Source of the DNA: Pseudomonas ekonensis
GTDB lineage: Bacteria; Pseudomonadota; Gammaproteobacteria; Pseudomonadales; Pseudomonadaceae
Direction: 5' to 3'
Assembly: GCF_019145435.1 (NCBI RefSeq)
Contig: NZ_JAHSTS010000003.1
Location: 558,001 to 622,000 of the forward strand
Length of the DNA: 64,000 nt
The stretch's first letter is position 1, and every line of letters begins with the position of its first letter. Position numbers and translations under genes: made by a program. Positions 50,637-59,495 of the stretch are shown here, in pieces. The notes beneath the pieces were generated by a model. That model was not told the DNA's origin and searched no databases. It saw nothing but the letters and a program-made list of their open reading frames with translations.

Positions 50637-50829
50637 GTCGGGTTCCTCGGCAGGTCGTTATTGTGGGGCCCGGTGTCTGTTGCGCCGGTGATGCCAAAAC
50701 TACGCAGCAACGCGGCGGCGAAAACGCACTGCGGCGACCGACTCTTGCACTGCAGCGACCTGTCCTCTTGAATGCCGCCGACAACTGGCGTATCAACGTT
50801 GCACGCTACCCGCCCACCGAGTGCGCGCC

Positions 50830-51774
50830 ATGTCCCAGGATTTCTACTTTCTGTTGATGCCGGGTTTCTCGGCCATCGGGTTCATCTCCGCGATAGAGCC
50901 GCTGCGGGTGGCCAACCGCTTTCGCGGCGAGCTGTACCGCTGGCACGTACTGAGCGCCGACGGCGGGGCGGTGCTGGCGAGCAACGGCATGTCGGTGAAC
51001 GCCGACGCGGCGCTGGAGCCGCTGAAGAAAGGCGCGACGCTGCTGGTGGTGGCCGGGTTCGAACCCTTGAAGTTCGCCACCCCCGCGCTGGAGCACTGGC
51101 TGCGGCGCCTGGACAACGAAGGCGTGACCCTGGGCGCCATCGACACCGGCAGCTTCGTCCTGGCCGAGGCCGGCCTGCTCGACGGCCACCGCCTGACCCT
51201 GCACTGGGAGGCCATCGACGCCTTCCGGGAGTCCTATCCGCAGTTGAGCGTCACCCAGGAGCTGTTCGAGATCGACCGCCGTCGCATCACCTCGGCCGGC
51301 GGCACCGCGTCCATCGACCTGATGCTCGACCTGATCGCCCAGGCCCACGGCCCGCAACTGGCGATCCAGGTCAGCGAGCAATTTGTGTTGGGAAGGATTC
51401 GTCCGCGCAAAGACCACCAGCGCATGGAAGTCGCCACACGCTACGGCATCAGCAACAAGAAGCTGGTGCATGTGATCGGCGAGATGGAGCAGCACAGCGA
51501 ACCGCCGCTGACCACCCTGGAGCTGGCGGAATCGATCAAGGTGACGCGGCGCCAGCTGGAGCGCCTGTTTCGGCTGCACCTGAACGACACACCGAGCAAT
51601 TTCTATCTGCGGCTGAGGCTGGAAAAGGCCCGGCAGTTGTTGCGCCAGACCGACATGAGCGTGCTGGAAGTCAGCATCGCCTGCGGGTTTGAGTCACCGT
51701 CGTATTTCACCCGCAGCTACCGGGCACGGTTTGCCCGCTGTCCAAGGGAAGACCGGCGCACCGCCCAGGCCTGA
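50830..51774 (+). CDS. cdhR: AraC-family carnitine catabolism regulator CdhR
   Basis: 314 residues: GATase1-like sensor domain (FLLMPGFSAIGFISAIEPLR, GAIDTGSFVLAEAGLLDGH) and C-terminal AraC HTH pair (LELAESIKVTRRQLERLF; VLEVSIACGFESPSYFTRSY). Paralogous to GbdR. It should activate the divergent caiX-cdhCAB operon in response to carnitine. ATG 50830 is preferred over an in-frame GTG at 50821 since it begins the conserved MSQDFYFLLMPGF. Confidence 0.92.
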   Translation: MSQDFYFLLMPGFSAIGFISAIEPLRVANRFRGELYRWHVLSADGGAVLASNGMSVNADAALEPLKKGATLLVVAGFEPLKFATPALEHWLRRLDNEGVTLGAIDTGSFVLAEAGLLDGHRLTLHWEAIDAFRESYPQLSVTQELFEIDRRRITSAGGTASIDLMLDLIAQAHGPQLAIQVSEQFVLGRIRPRKDHQRMEVATRYGISNKKLVHVIGEMEQHSEPPLTTLELAESIKVTRRQLERLFRLHLNDTPSNFYLRLRLEKARQLLRQTDMSVLEVSIACGFESPSYFTRSYRARFARCPREDRRTAQA

Positions 51775-51794
51775 GTGGTCGCACGCAAGACCAA

Positions 51795-51929
51795 TGTGGG
51801 AGCCGGCCTGCCGGCGATGGCGGTGAGTCAGGCAATCGGGATGTCGGCAGTGCCGGCCTCATCGCTTGCAGGCAAGCTCCTACAGGTTCTGTGGTGTGCG
51901 GGGATCCAATGTGGGAGCCAGTCGGCAAG
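51795..51929. repeat. REP cluster, two inverted units plus a truncated third
   Basis: TGTGGGAGCCGGCCTGCCGGCG, then inverted ATCGCTTGCAGGCAAGCTCC, then a truncated TGTGGGAGCCAGTCGGCAAGG that abuts the stop codon of the DUF3010 gene. Confidence 0.8.
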
Positions 51930-51930
51930 G

Positions 51931-52347
51931 TTAATTTTTCAGCAACGCCGCGCACGCCGTCCTGTACGCCTCATGCTGATACTTGTTCAGCGTCCCCGGC
52001 AGCTCGACGTTGTGCTTCTTGGCCTGGGCGTTGACGGTCTGCGGCGACAGCAGCGTCACCTCGCAGCCGTCCAGCAACTGGAACACGCCCTCGATCTTGA
52101 ACGTGGTCGGCCCGCCGGCGAACTCGCCCTTCTTGCTGCGTTTCTTGATCGCGATCCGATCAATGGCGTTTTCCCGCACGAACGAAGCCACCTGCGCGGC
52201 AAATACTTTGACGTTGGCCGCCTCGTCGTCATCGTCCAGCACAATTTTCTTGGTGTTCAGAGCGACATGGCTCAGCGCCGGACCGTCGAGGGACGCCACG
52301 GCGATGATCGCTTCGCTGCCTTTGATTTCGATGCCGCAGATGTTCAT
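51931..52347 (-). CDS. DUF3010 family protein
   Basis: A 138-residue cytoplasmic protein starting MNICGIEIKGSEAIIAVASLD, which resembles the opening beta-hairpin of an RNase H-like fold with an acidic residue. A DDDDE run and a basic RIAIKKRSKKGEF segment follow. DUF3010 has no established function. Start ATG 52347 fits the usual family length. Confidence 0.82.
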   Translation of the reverse strand: MNICGIEIKGSEAIIAVASLDGPALSHVALNTKKIVLDDDDEAANVKVFAAQVASFVRENAIDRIAIKKRSKKGEFAGGPTTFKIEGVFQLLDGCEVTLLSPQTVNAQAKKHNVELPGTLNKYQHEAYRTACAALLKN

Positions 52348-52421
52348 GAGTTGACCTGATTGGTGGTGAAAAAGGTGCATTTCGCTAGGTGGTTTTTTCT
52401 GCCTAGCTATTGAGTAGCTTG

Positions 52422-53024
52422 TTAGGTTCGGCGATGCAGGTCCATCAACTGTTTTATTGTTTGGTGCATGGGCTGCAATTGCGAAATTTCAATCTGGAGT
52501 TTGAGCAGGCTGGCTTCTTTGATTTTTAGTTCAATATCGTTTGCAGCCTCATTTGGAAGCTGGATTTTTTTGTACCACCACTTGAAACCGAAATATGGGC
52601 AGCCAATTGCAAATACCACATATACCCACAGAATCCAAAGTGCCCCTGAGGCCTCAAAAATTTTGATATCTCTGCTTGTTTGACTTTTAAGGGTGTACTC
52701 AGTGCGCTTCATAGTTTCTTCGTGGTTTTTAAGAGCCTGCTCTAGAAATTTTCTTTCTTGATCCGGATTGAAGTTTTCCGGTACCCACTCTAGCTTGTTC
52801 TCTCCGGTGTCTTTTGTGTCAAGAGAGGCAAGCCTGCGAGTGATATCTAATTCAATATTTTTTGAAAAGTAGTAGTGCTGGTTGTCCCGTGACTCTTCGT
52901 CAAGCTTAAAGTTGATGTAGCCAAACCAGGCGAAGAGAAGTAGCAGCCCGAGTAAAAGCCAGAGTCCAAAAATGGCCATGAATTTATAAAGATTATCTGT
53001 AGGGGGCGATGGAAGCCATTGCAT
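52422..53024 (-). CDS. Two-helix membrane protein of unknown function, AT-rich
   Basis: About 200 residues. One membrane helix near residues 15-38 (FGLWLLLGLLLLFAWFGYI), a charged, probably coiled-coil region of ~90 residues, a second helix (ALWILWVYVVFAIGCPYFGF) and a cytoplasmic-type helical tail. Base composition is clearly more A/T-rich than every neighbour, indicating recent transfer. The start is uncertain: ATG 53024 or GTG 53033, with AAGGA at an awkward distance from both. No homology recognised. Confidence 0.7.
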   Translation of the reverse strand: MQWLPSPPTDNLYKFMAIFGLWLLLGLLLLFAWFGYINFKLDEESRDNQHYYFSKNIELDITRRLASLDTKDTGENKLEWVPENFNPDQERKFLEQALKNHEETMKRTEYTLKSQTSRDIKIFEASGALWILWVYVVFAIGCPYFGFKWWYKKIQLPNEAANDIELKIKEASLLKLQIEISQLQPMHQTIKQLMDLHRRT

Positions 53025-53138
53025 TGAGTGCACCGATCCTTGATGGGGTGTGAGTAACGCCCTAAATAACTGTCAATCGATGACGTAATGTCCGATTGGA
53101 TTCAGCTTTTACTGACGTTACTTCCTATGCTTCGAATT

Positions 53139-53540
53139 TCACTCCTGCCCGATTGACTCCAGAAACTCCGACCGCTCGTCGCTCATCCGCGCCACGCAGT
53201 CGTTCTGCGCGATCTTGAACGCCTTGCTGCCTTCGGTGGCCGGGAAGGCCTCGACGGCGCAGTCGGCGTCGCGGGTCTTGAGCCATTGCTGTTGGGCGGC
53301 CTTGAGCTTGGCGCTGATGTCGGCCAGTTGCCCGGCGTTCTTGCCGTAGGCGGTCTGCATGCGCTCGTTCAGGCTCTTGTAGTTGTCCTTGAGCAGGTCT
53401 TCGGCGGTGGTGCGGCTGTAGGTGGAGCATTCCAGGGTCTGGACGTCGTTTTCCACCGCGTCGCACGGGTTGCTGTCGGACTCTTCGGCGGCGTGTGCGC
53501 CGGTCGCAATCAGGGCCAGGGCCAGGAAGATCGATTTCAT
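53139..53540 (-). CDS. LprI/DUF1311-family periplasmic protein
   Basis: 133 residues with signal peptide (MKSIFLALALIATGAHAAEE) and a mature part with four cysteines in the DUF1311 pattern (NPCDAVE, LECSTYS, DADCAVEAF, NDCVARM) and the central LNERMQTAYGK helix. Proteins of this family include lysozyme inhibitors such as LprI. Function here is not established. ATG 53540 begins the signal peptide. Confidence 0.82.
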   Translation of the reverse strand: MKSIFLALALIATGAHAAEESDSNPCDAVENDVQTLECSTYSRTTAEDLLKDNYKSLNERMQTAYGKNAGQLADISAKLKAAQQQWLKTRDADCAVEAFPATEGSKAFKIAQNDCVARMSDERSEFLESIGQE

Positions 53541-53775
53541 TGGGGTCGCCGCTCTAATCCAGTGGTGTGTGCGAGATGCGCAAGATTCTGGCTCAAGCTC
53601 GCGGGCTTGAACAGGTGGCCGGTCGGGCCGGTCGGCGACCCTTTGTCGCGGATTGACGCTTTCGGTGATTCCCCTGTCGTTTTTGCACCGGAACGACCCG
53701 GGCCCTAGGCATATGCTGGCCCCAAAGCGCCGGCAGACGATTCGGCGCAGGAATCGCCAATAAGGGGACAGCCTG

Positions 53776-54753
53776 ATGAGCCCAGCCGAACTACACGCCG
53801 ACAGCATCGTTATCGACGGTCTGATCATTGCCAAATGGAACCGCGAGCTGTTCGAAGACATGCGCAAGGGCGGTCTGACGGCGGCCAACTGCACCGTGTC
53901 GGTGTGGGAGGGTTTTCAGGCCACGGTCAACAACATCGCCGCCAGCCAGAAGCTGATCCGCGAGAACAGCGACCTGGTGATGCCGGTGCGCACCACCGCC
54001 GACATCCGCAAGGCCAAGGAGCTGGGCAAGACCGGCATCCTCTTCGGCTTCCAGAACGCCCACGCCTATGAGGACCAGATCGGCTACGTCGAGGTGTTCA
54101 AGCAGCTGGGCGTGGGCATCGTGCAGATGTGCTACAACACCCAGAACCTGGTGGGCACCGGCTGCTACGAGCGCGACGGCGGCCTGTCGGGCTTCGGCCG
54201 CGAGATCGTCGCCGAGATGAACCGCGCCGGGGTGATGTGCGACCTGTCCCACGTCGGCTCCAAGACCAGCGAGGAAGTCATCCTCGAGTCGAAGAAGCCG
54301 GTCTGCTATTCCCACTGCCTGCCGTCGGGGCTCAAGGAGCACCCGCGCAACAAGTCCGATGCGGAGCTGAAGTTCATCGCCGACCACGGCGGCTTCGTCG
54401 GCGTGACCATGTTCGCGCCGTTCCTGGCCAAGGGCATCGACTCGACCATCGACGACTACGCCGAAGCCATCGAATACACCATGAACATCGTCGGCGAAGA
54501 CGCCATCGGCATCGGCACCGACTTCACCCAGGGCCACGGCCAGGACTTCTTCGAGTACCTGACCCACGACAAGGGCTACGCCCGCCGCCTGACCAACTTC
54601 GGCAAGATCATCAACCCGCTGGGCATCCGCACCGTCGGCGAGTTCCCGAACCTGACCGAAACCCTGCTCAAGCGCGGCCACTCCGAGCGGGTGGTGCGCA
54701 AGATCATGGGCGAAAACTGGGTGAACGTCCTCAAGGACGTCTGGGGCGAGTAA
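53776..54753 (+). CDS. M19 (membrane dipeptidase) family protein with degenerate metal site
   Basis: A 325-residue TIM-barrel protein of the renal-dipeptidase family, found next to dgcAB in Pseudomonas and known there as part of the GbdR-regulated region. The usual DGHND zinc motif near the N-terminus is DGLIIAKWN, and the bridging Glu segment reads GFQNAH instead of the expected Glu. The later His residues (DLSHVG, CYSHC) remain. It is therefore unlikely to be a canonical binuclear dipeptidase; a different hydrolytic or binding role in dimethylglycine/sarcosine metabolism is possible. Confidence 0.85.
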   Translation: MSPAELHADSIVIDGLIIAKWNRELFEDMRKGGLTAANCTVSVWEGFQATVNNIAASQKLIRENSDLVMPVRTTADIRKAKELGKTGILFGFQNAHAYEDQIGYVEVFKQLGVGIVQMCYNTQNLVGTGCYERDGGLSGFGREIVAEMNRAGVMCDLSHVGSKTSEEVILESKKPVCYSHCLPSGLKEHPRNKSDAELKFIADHGGFVGVTMFAPFLAKGIDSTIDDYAEAIEYTMNIVGEDAIGIGTDFTQGHGQDFFEYLTHDKGYARRLTNFGKIINPLGIRTVGEFPNLTETLLKRGHSERVVRKIMGENWVNVLKDVWGE

Positions 54754-54827
54754 GCCGCTTCCCGAATACTTTCCCCCGGCCGTCCGCGCCGGGGGCAACA
54801 CCAAAATTTTTCTGGAGTTAAGTTTCC

Positions 54828-55358
54828 ATGGCCAAGATCGCCCCGCAATTGCCAATCGAAGTCGACAGCGAGACCGGTGTCTGGACCTCCGACGCCCTGC
54901 CGATGCTGTACGTGCCGCGCCATTTCTTCGTCAACAACCACATGGGCATCGAGGAAGTGCTGGGCGCCGAAGCCTATGCCGAGATCCTCTACAAGGCCGG
55001 CTACAAGTCCGCCTGGCACTGGTGCGAGAAAGAAGCCGAATGCCACGGCCTGGAAGGCGTCGCGGTGTTCGAGCACTACATGAAGCGCCTGTCGCAGCGC
55101 GGCTGGGGCCTGTTCAAGATCCAGGACATCGACCTCGACAAGGGCACCGCCAGCGTCAAGCTCGAGCACTCGGCGTTCGTCTACGTGTACGGCAAGGTCG
55201 GGCGCAAGGTCGACTACATGTTCACCGGCTGGTTCGCCGGTGCGATGGACCAGATCCTCGCCGCCCGCGGCAGCAAGGTCCGCACCGTGGCCGAGCAGGT
55301 CTACGGCGGTTCCGAAGAAGGCCACGACGACGGCCTGTTCACCGTCAAGCCGTTGTAA
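54828..55358 (+). CDS. DUF5943-type protein, V4R-like C-terminal domain
   Basis: 176 residues, no signal peptide. The C-terminal part (FTGWFAGAMDQILAARGSKV, then AEQVYGGSEEGHDDGLFTV) resembles a 4-vinyl reductase (V4R) small-molecule-binding domain. It is always expected just before dgcA in Pseudomonas; the role is unknown, possibly an assembly or ligand-binding partner of the demethylase. Preceded by TGGAG and co-linear with the dipeptidase-like gene and dgcA (15-bp gap to dgcA). Confidence 0.75.
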   Translation: MAKIAPQLPIEVDSETGVWTSDALPMLYVPRHFFVNNHMGIEEVLGAEAYAEILYKAGYKSAWHWCEKEAECHGLEGVAVFEHYMKRLSQRGWGLFKIQDIDLDKGTASVKLEHSAFVYVYGKVGRKVDYMFTGWFAGAMDQILAARGSKVRTVAEQVYGGSEEGHDDGLFTVKPL

Positions 55359-55373
55359 GTCGAGGAATCCGCC

Positions 55374-57434
55374 ATGGCTTTCGAAGCAATGTTCCAGCCG
55401 ATCCAGATCGGCAAACTGACCATCCGCAACCGCGTGCTCAGCACCGCGCACGCCGAGGTCTATGCGACTGACGGGGGCATGACCACCGAGCGCTACGTCA
55501 AGTACTACGAAGAGAAAGCCAAGGGCGGCATCGGCCTGGCGATCTGCGGCGGTTCGTCGGTGGTGGCCATCGACAGCCCGCAGCAATGGTGGAGTTCGGT
55601 GAACCTGTCCACCGACCGGATCATCCCGCACTTCCAGAACCTGGCCGACGCCATGCACAAGCATGGCGCCAAGATCATGATCCAGATTACCCACATGGGC
55701 CGCCGTTCCCGCTGGGACGGCTACAACTGGCCGACCCTGATGTCGCCGTCGGGCATCCGCGAACCGGTGCACCGCGCCACCTGCAAAACGATTGAGCCGG
55801 AAGAGATCTGGCGGGTGATCGGCAACTACGCGCAAGCGGCTCGCCGGGCCAAGGCCGGCGGCCTGGACGGCGTCGAGCTGTCGGCGGTGCACCAGCACAT
55901 GATCGACCAGTTCTGGAGCCCGCGGGTCAACAAGCGCACCGACGAATGGGGCGGCACCTTCGAGGGCCGCATGAAGTTCGGCCTGGAAGTGCTCAAGGCC
56001 GTGCGCGCCGAGGTCGGCGACGACTTCTGCGTGGGCATGCGCATCTGCGGCGACGAGTTCCACCCGGACGGCCTGTCCCACGAGGACATGAAGCAGATCG
56101 CCAAGTACTACGACGACACCGGCATGCTCGATTTCATCGGCGTGGTGGGCTCGGGCTGCGACACCCACAACACCCTGGCCAACGTGATCCCGAACATGAG
56201 CTACCCGCCGGAGCCGTTCCTGCACCTGGCGGCCGGGATCAAGGAAGTGGTCAAGGTACCGGTGCTGCACGCGCAGAACATCAAGGATCCGAACCAGGCC
56301 ACGCGCATCCTCGAAGGCGGCTACGTGGACATGGTCGGCATGACCCGCGCCCACATCGCCGACCCGCACCTGATCGCCAAGATCAAGATGGGCCAGGTCG
56401 ACCAGATCAAGCAGTGCGTGGGCGCCAACTACTGCATCGACCGCCAGTACCAGGGCCTGGACGTGCTGTGCATCCAGAACGCCGCGACCTCGCGCGAATA
56501 CATGGGCGTGCCGCACATCATCGAGAAGTCCGCAGGGCCCAAGCGCAAGGTGGTGATCGTCGGTGCAGGCCCCGCCGGGATGGAAGCCGCCCGGGTGGCG
56601 GCCGAGCGCGGCCACGACGTGACCCTGTTCGAGAAGAAGGAATTCATCGGCGGCCAGATCACCACGGCGGCCAAGGCGCCGCAGCGTGACCAGATCGCCG
56701 GCATCACCCGTTGGTTCCAGCTGGAGCTGGCGCGCCTGAAGGTCGACCTGCGCCTGGGCGTGGCGGCGGATGCGCCGACCATCATGGACCTGCGCCCGGA
56801 CATCGTGGTGCTCGCCGTCGGCGGCCATCCGTACCTGGAGCAGAACGAGCACTGGGGCGCCGCCGAAGGGCTGGTGGTCAGCAGCTGGGACGTGCTCGAC
56901 GGCAAGGTCGCGCCGGGCAAGAACGTACTGGTCTACGACACCATCTGCGAGTTCACCGGGATGTCGGTCGCCGATTTCCTCGCCGACAAGGGCAGCCAGG
57001 TCGAGATCGTCACCGACGACATCAAGCCGGGCGTGGCCATCGGCGGCACGTCGTTCCCGACCTACTACCGCAGCATGTACCCCAAAGAAGTGATCATGAC
57101 CGGCGACATGATGCTGGAGAAGGTCTACCGCGAGGGCGACAAGCTGGTGGCGGTGCTGGAGAACGAGTACACCGGCGCCAAAGAGGAGCGGGTGGTGGAT
57201 CAGGTGGTCGTCGAGAACGGCGTGCGCCCGGACGAAGAAATCTACTACGCGCTCAAGGAAGGCTCGCGCAACAAGGGCCAGATCGACGTCGAGGCACTGT
57301 TCGCGATCCAGCCGCAGCCATCGCTGAGCCAGGCGGGGGACGGCTACCTGCTGTTCCGCATCGGCGACTGCGTGGCCCAGCGCAATACCCACGCCGCCAT
57401 CTACGACGCCCTGCGTCTCTGCAAGGATTTTTGA
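55374..57434 (+). CDS. dgcA: Dimethylglycine demethylation protein DgcA (NADH:flavin oxidoreductase)
   Basis: 686 residues. The N-terminal ~370 residues form an old-yellow-enzyme FMN barrel (FQPIQIGKLTIRNRVLSTAH). Next is a cysteine segment for an iron-sulfur cluster (QCVGANYCIDRQ, then VLCIQN). The C-terminal part is an FAD/NAD domain (KVVIVGAGPAGMEAARVA). This matches trimethylamine-dehydrogenase-type enzymes; DgcA with DgcB is required to convert dimethylglycine to sarcosine. The usual second Cys (CxxCxxC) is Ala here (CVGAxxC). Transcribed with its neighbours under GbdR by analogy to P. aeruginosa. Confidence 0.93.
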   Translation: MAFEAMFQPIQIGKLTIRNRVLSTAHAEVYATDGGMTTERYVKYYEEKAKGGIGLAICGGSSVVAIDSPQQWWSSVNLSTDRIIPHFQNLADAMHKHGAKIMIQITHMGRRSRWDGYNWPTLMSPSGIREPVHRATCKTIEPEEIWRVIGNYAQAARRAKAGGLDGVELSAVHQHMIDQFWSPRVNKRTDEWGGTFEGRMKFGLEVLKAVRAEVGDDFCVGMRICGDEFHPDGLSHEDMKQIAKYYDDTGMLDFIGVVGSGCDTHNTLANVIPNMSYPPEPFLHLAAGIKEVVKVPVLHAQNIKDPNQATRILEGGYVDMVGMTRAHIADPHLIAKIKMGQVDQIKQCVGANYCIDRQYQGLDVLCIQNAATSREYMGVPHIIEKSAGPKRKVVIVGAGPAGMEAARVAAERGHDVTLFEKKEFIGGQITTAAKAPQRDQIAGITRWFQLELARLKVDLRLGVAADAPTIMDLRPDIVVLAVGGHPYLEQNEHWGAAEGLVVSSWDVLDGKVAPGKNVLVYDTICEFTGMSVADFLADKGSQVEIVTDDIKPGVAIGGTSFPTYYRSMYPKEVIMTGDMMLEKVYREGDKLVAVLENEYTGAKEERVVDQVVVENGVRPDEEIYYALKEGSRNKGQIDVEALFAIQPQPSLSQAGDGYLLFRIGDCVAQRNTHAAIYDALRLCKDF

Positions 57435-57435
57435 G

Positions 57436-57527
57436 GGCAGCTTCAAGCTGCAGGCTGCAAGCGGCAAGATTGGGCGTAGCGCCATACTTTGCTTTTTCTT
57501 GCGGCTTGTAGCTCGTAGCTTGCGACT
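57436..57527. repeat. Inverted heptad repeat block between dgcA and dgcB
   Basis: AGCTTCAAGCTGCAGGCTGC and AAGCGGCAAG on the left, CTTGCGGCTTGTAGCTCGTAG on the right (shown as CTTGCGGCTTG and TAGCTCGTAGCTTGC), with a ~30-bp spacer. It lies within an operon, so a hairpin would form in the mRNA. Confidence 0.78.
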
Positions 57528-57545
57528 CACTTGAGGTGATTTCGC

Positions 57546-59495
57546 ATGTTGAGCACTGTTCTTCCTATCCTGCTCGTCACCGCTGTTTTTCTTGCGGTGC
57601 TGGGCGCGTTGCGGCGGGTGGCCATGTGGCGCCGGGGCCGTGCCTCGAAGGTCGACCTGATCGGCGGCCTGTTCGCCATGCCCAAGCGCTACATGGTCGA
57701 CCTGCACCACGTGGTGGCGCGGGACAAATACATCGCCAACACCCACGTCGCCACGGCGGGCGGGGCGGTGGCGTCCATCGTGCTGGCGATCCTGGTGCAC
57801 GGCTTCGGCCTGCACAACCGCATCCTCGGCTACGCGCTGCTGCTGATGACGGCGGTGATGTTCGTCGGCGCGGTGTTCGTCTACCGCCGCCGGCTCGACC
57901 CTCCGTCGCGCCTGTCCAAGGGCCCGTGGATGCGCCTGCCGAAAAGCCTGCTGGCGTTCTCGGCCTCGTTCTTCCTGGTGACCTTGCCGGTGGCCGGCCT
58001 CCTGCCGGAAAACTTCGGCGGCTGGGTGCTGGCGGCCTTCCTGGGCGTCGGCGTGCTTTGGGGCGTGTCGGAGCTGTTCTTCGGCATGACCTGGGGCGGG
58101 CCGATGAAGCACGCCTTCGCCGGTGCCCTGCACCTGGCCTGGCACCGCCGCGCCGAACGCTTCGGCGGCGGTCGCTCCACCGGCCTCAAGCCGCTGGACC
58201 TCAACGATCCCGATGCGCCGCTGGGCGTGGAGAAACCGAAGGATTTCACCTGGAACCAATTGCTCGGCTTCGACGCCTGCGTGCAGTGCGGCAAGTGCGA
58301 AGCGGCGTGCCCGGCGTTCGCCGCCGGCCAGCCGTTGAACCCGAAGAAGCTGATCCAAGACATGGTCGTCGGCCTGGCCGGCGGCAGCGACGCGCAGTTC
58401 GCCGGCAGCCCGTATCCGGGCAAACCGGTCGGCGAGCATTCGGGCAATCCGCACCAGCCGATCGTCAACGGCCTGGTGGACGCCGAGACCCTGTGGTCGT
58501 GCACCACCTGCCGCGCCTGCGTCGAGGAGTGCCCGATGATGATCGAGCACGTCGATGCCATCGTCGACATGCGCCGTCACCTGACCCTGGAGAAGGGCGC
58601 GACCCCGAACAAGGGCGCTGAAGTCCTGGAGAACCTGATCGCCACCGACAACCCCGGCGGTTTCGCCCCGGGCGGACGGATGAACTGGGCGGCGGACCTG
58701 AACCTCGACGTGCTCGGCGAGAAGAAATCCACCGACGTGCTGTTCTGGGTCGGCGACGGCGCCTTCGACATGCGCAACCAGCGCACCCTGCGCGCCTTCG
58801 TCAAGGTGCTGAAGGCGGCGAAGATCGACTTCGCCGTGCTGGGCCTCGAAGAGCGCGACAGCGGCGACGTGGCCCGGCGCCTGGGCGACGAGGCGACGTT
58901 CCAGCTGCTCGCCAGGCGCAACATCCAGACCCTGGCCAAGTACCGCTTCAACCGCATCGTCACCTGCGACCCGCACAGCTTCCACGTGCTGAAGAACGAG
59001 TACGGCGCCCTCGACGGCAACTATCTGGTGCAGCACCACAGCACTTATATGGCGGAGCTGATCGGCAACGGCGCGCTGAACCTGGGCCAGCACAAGGGCG
59101 ACAGCGTGACTTACCACGACCCGTGCTACCTGGGCCGCTACAACGGCGAGTACGAAGCGCCGCGCCAAGTGCTGCGGGCCCTGGGCATCGAGGTCAAGGA
59201 AATGCAACGTTCCGGCTTCCGTTCGCGCTGCTGCGGCGGCGGTGGCGGGGCGCCGATCACCGACATTCCGGGCAAGCAGCGGATCCCCGACATGCGCATG
59301 GAAGACATCCGCGAAACCGGCGCCGCGCTGGTGGCCGTGGGGTGCCCGCAGTGCACGGCGATGCTTGAAGGCGTGGTCGAACCGCGGCCGCTGATCAAGG
59401 ACATCGCCGAGCTTGTGGCCGACGCGCTGCTGGAAGAGTCCGCCTCGGGCAAATCGGCCGCCCCGGCCAAACGTGAACCTGCGGAGGCCCACTGA
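57546..59495 (+). CDS. dgcB: Dimethylglycine demethylation protein DgcB (membrane Fe-S protein)
   Basis: 649 residues. Three to four N-terminal membrane helices occupy residues 1-190. Two ferredoxin-type cysteine clusters follow (CVQCGKCEAACPAF; CTTCRACVEECPMM). Then come two CCG domains of heterodisulfide-reductase type (YHDPCYLGRYN; RCCGGGGG and VGCPQC). It should pass electrons from the demethylase/ETF to the quinone pool. Its stop overlaps the next start by 1 bp (TGATG). Confidence 0.93.
   Translation: MLSTVLPILLVTAVFLAVLGALRRVAMWRRGRASKVDLIGGLFAMPKRYMVDLHHVVARDKYIANTHVATAGGAVASIVLAILVHGFGLHNRILGYALLLMTAVMFVGAVFVYRRRLDPPSRLSKGPWMRLPKSLLAFSASFFLVTLPVAGLLPENFGGWVLAAFLGVGVLWGVSELFFGMTWGGPMKHAFAGALHLAWHRRAERFGGGRSTGLKPLDLNDPDAPLGVEKPKDFTWNQLLGFDACVQCGKCEAACPAFAAGQPLNPKKLIQDMVVGLAGGSDAQFAGSPYPGKPVGEHSGNPHQPIVNGLVDAETLWSCTTCRACVEECPMMIEHVDAIVDMRRHLTLEKGATPNKGAEVLENLIATDNPGGFAPGGRMNWAADLNLDVLGEKKSTDVLFWVGDGAFDMRNQRTLRAFVKVLKAAKIDFAVLGLEERDSGDVARRLGDEATFQLLARRNIQTLAKYRFNRIVTCDPHSFHVLKNEYGALDGNYLVQHHSTYMAELIGNGALNLGQHKGDSVTYHDPCYLGRYNGEYEAPRQVLRALGIEVKEMQRSGFRSRCCGGGGGAPITDIPGKQRIPDMRMEDIRETGAALVAVGCPQCTAMLEGVVEPRPLIKDIAELVADALLEESASGKSAAPAKREPAEAH

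Noticed and set aside
54576..59492. A very long open frame on the minus strand opposite dgcA-dgcB and neighbours
   Set aside because: It is the mirror of strong GC-rich codon bias in four real plus-strand genes, has no recognisable domain and no ribosome site.
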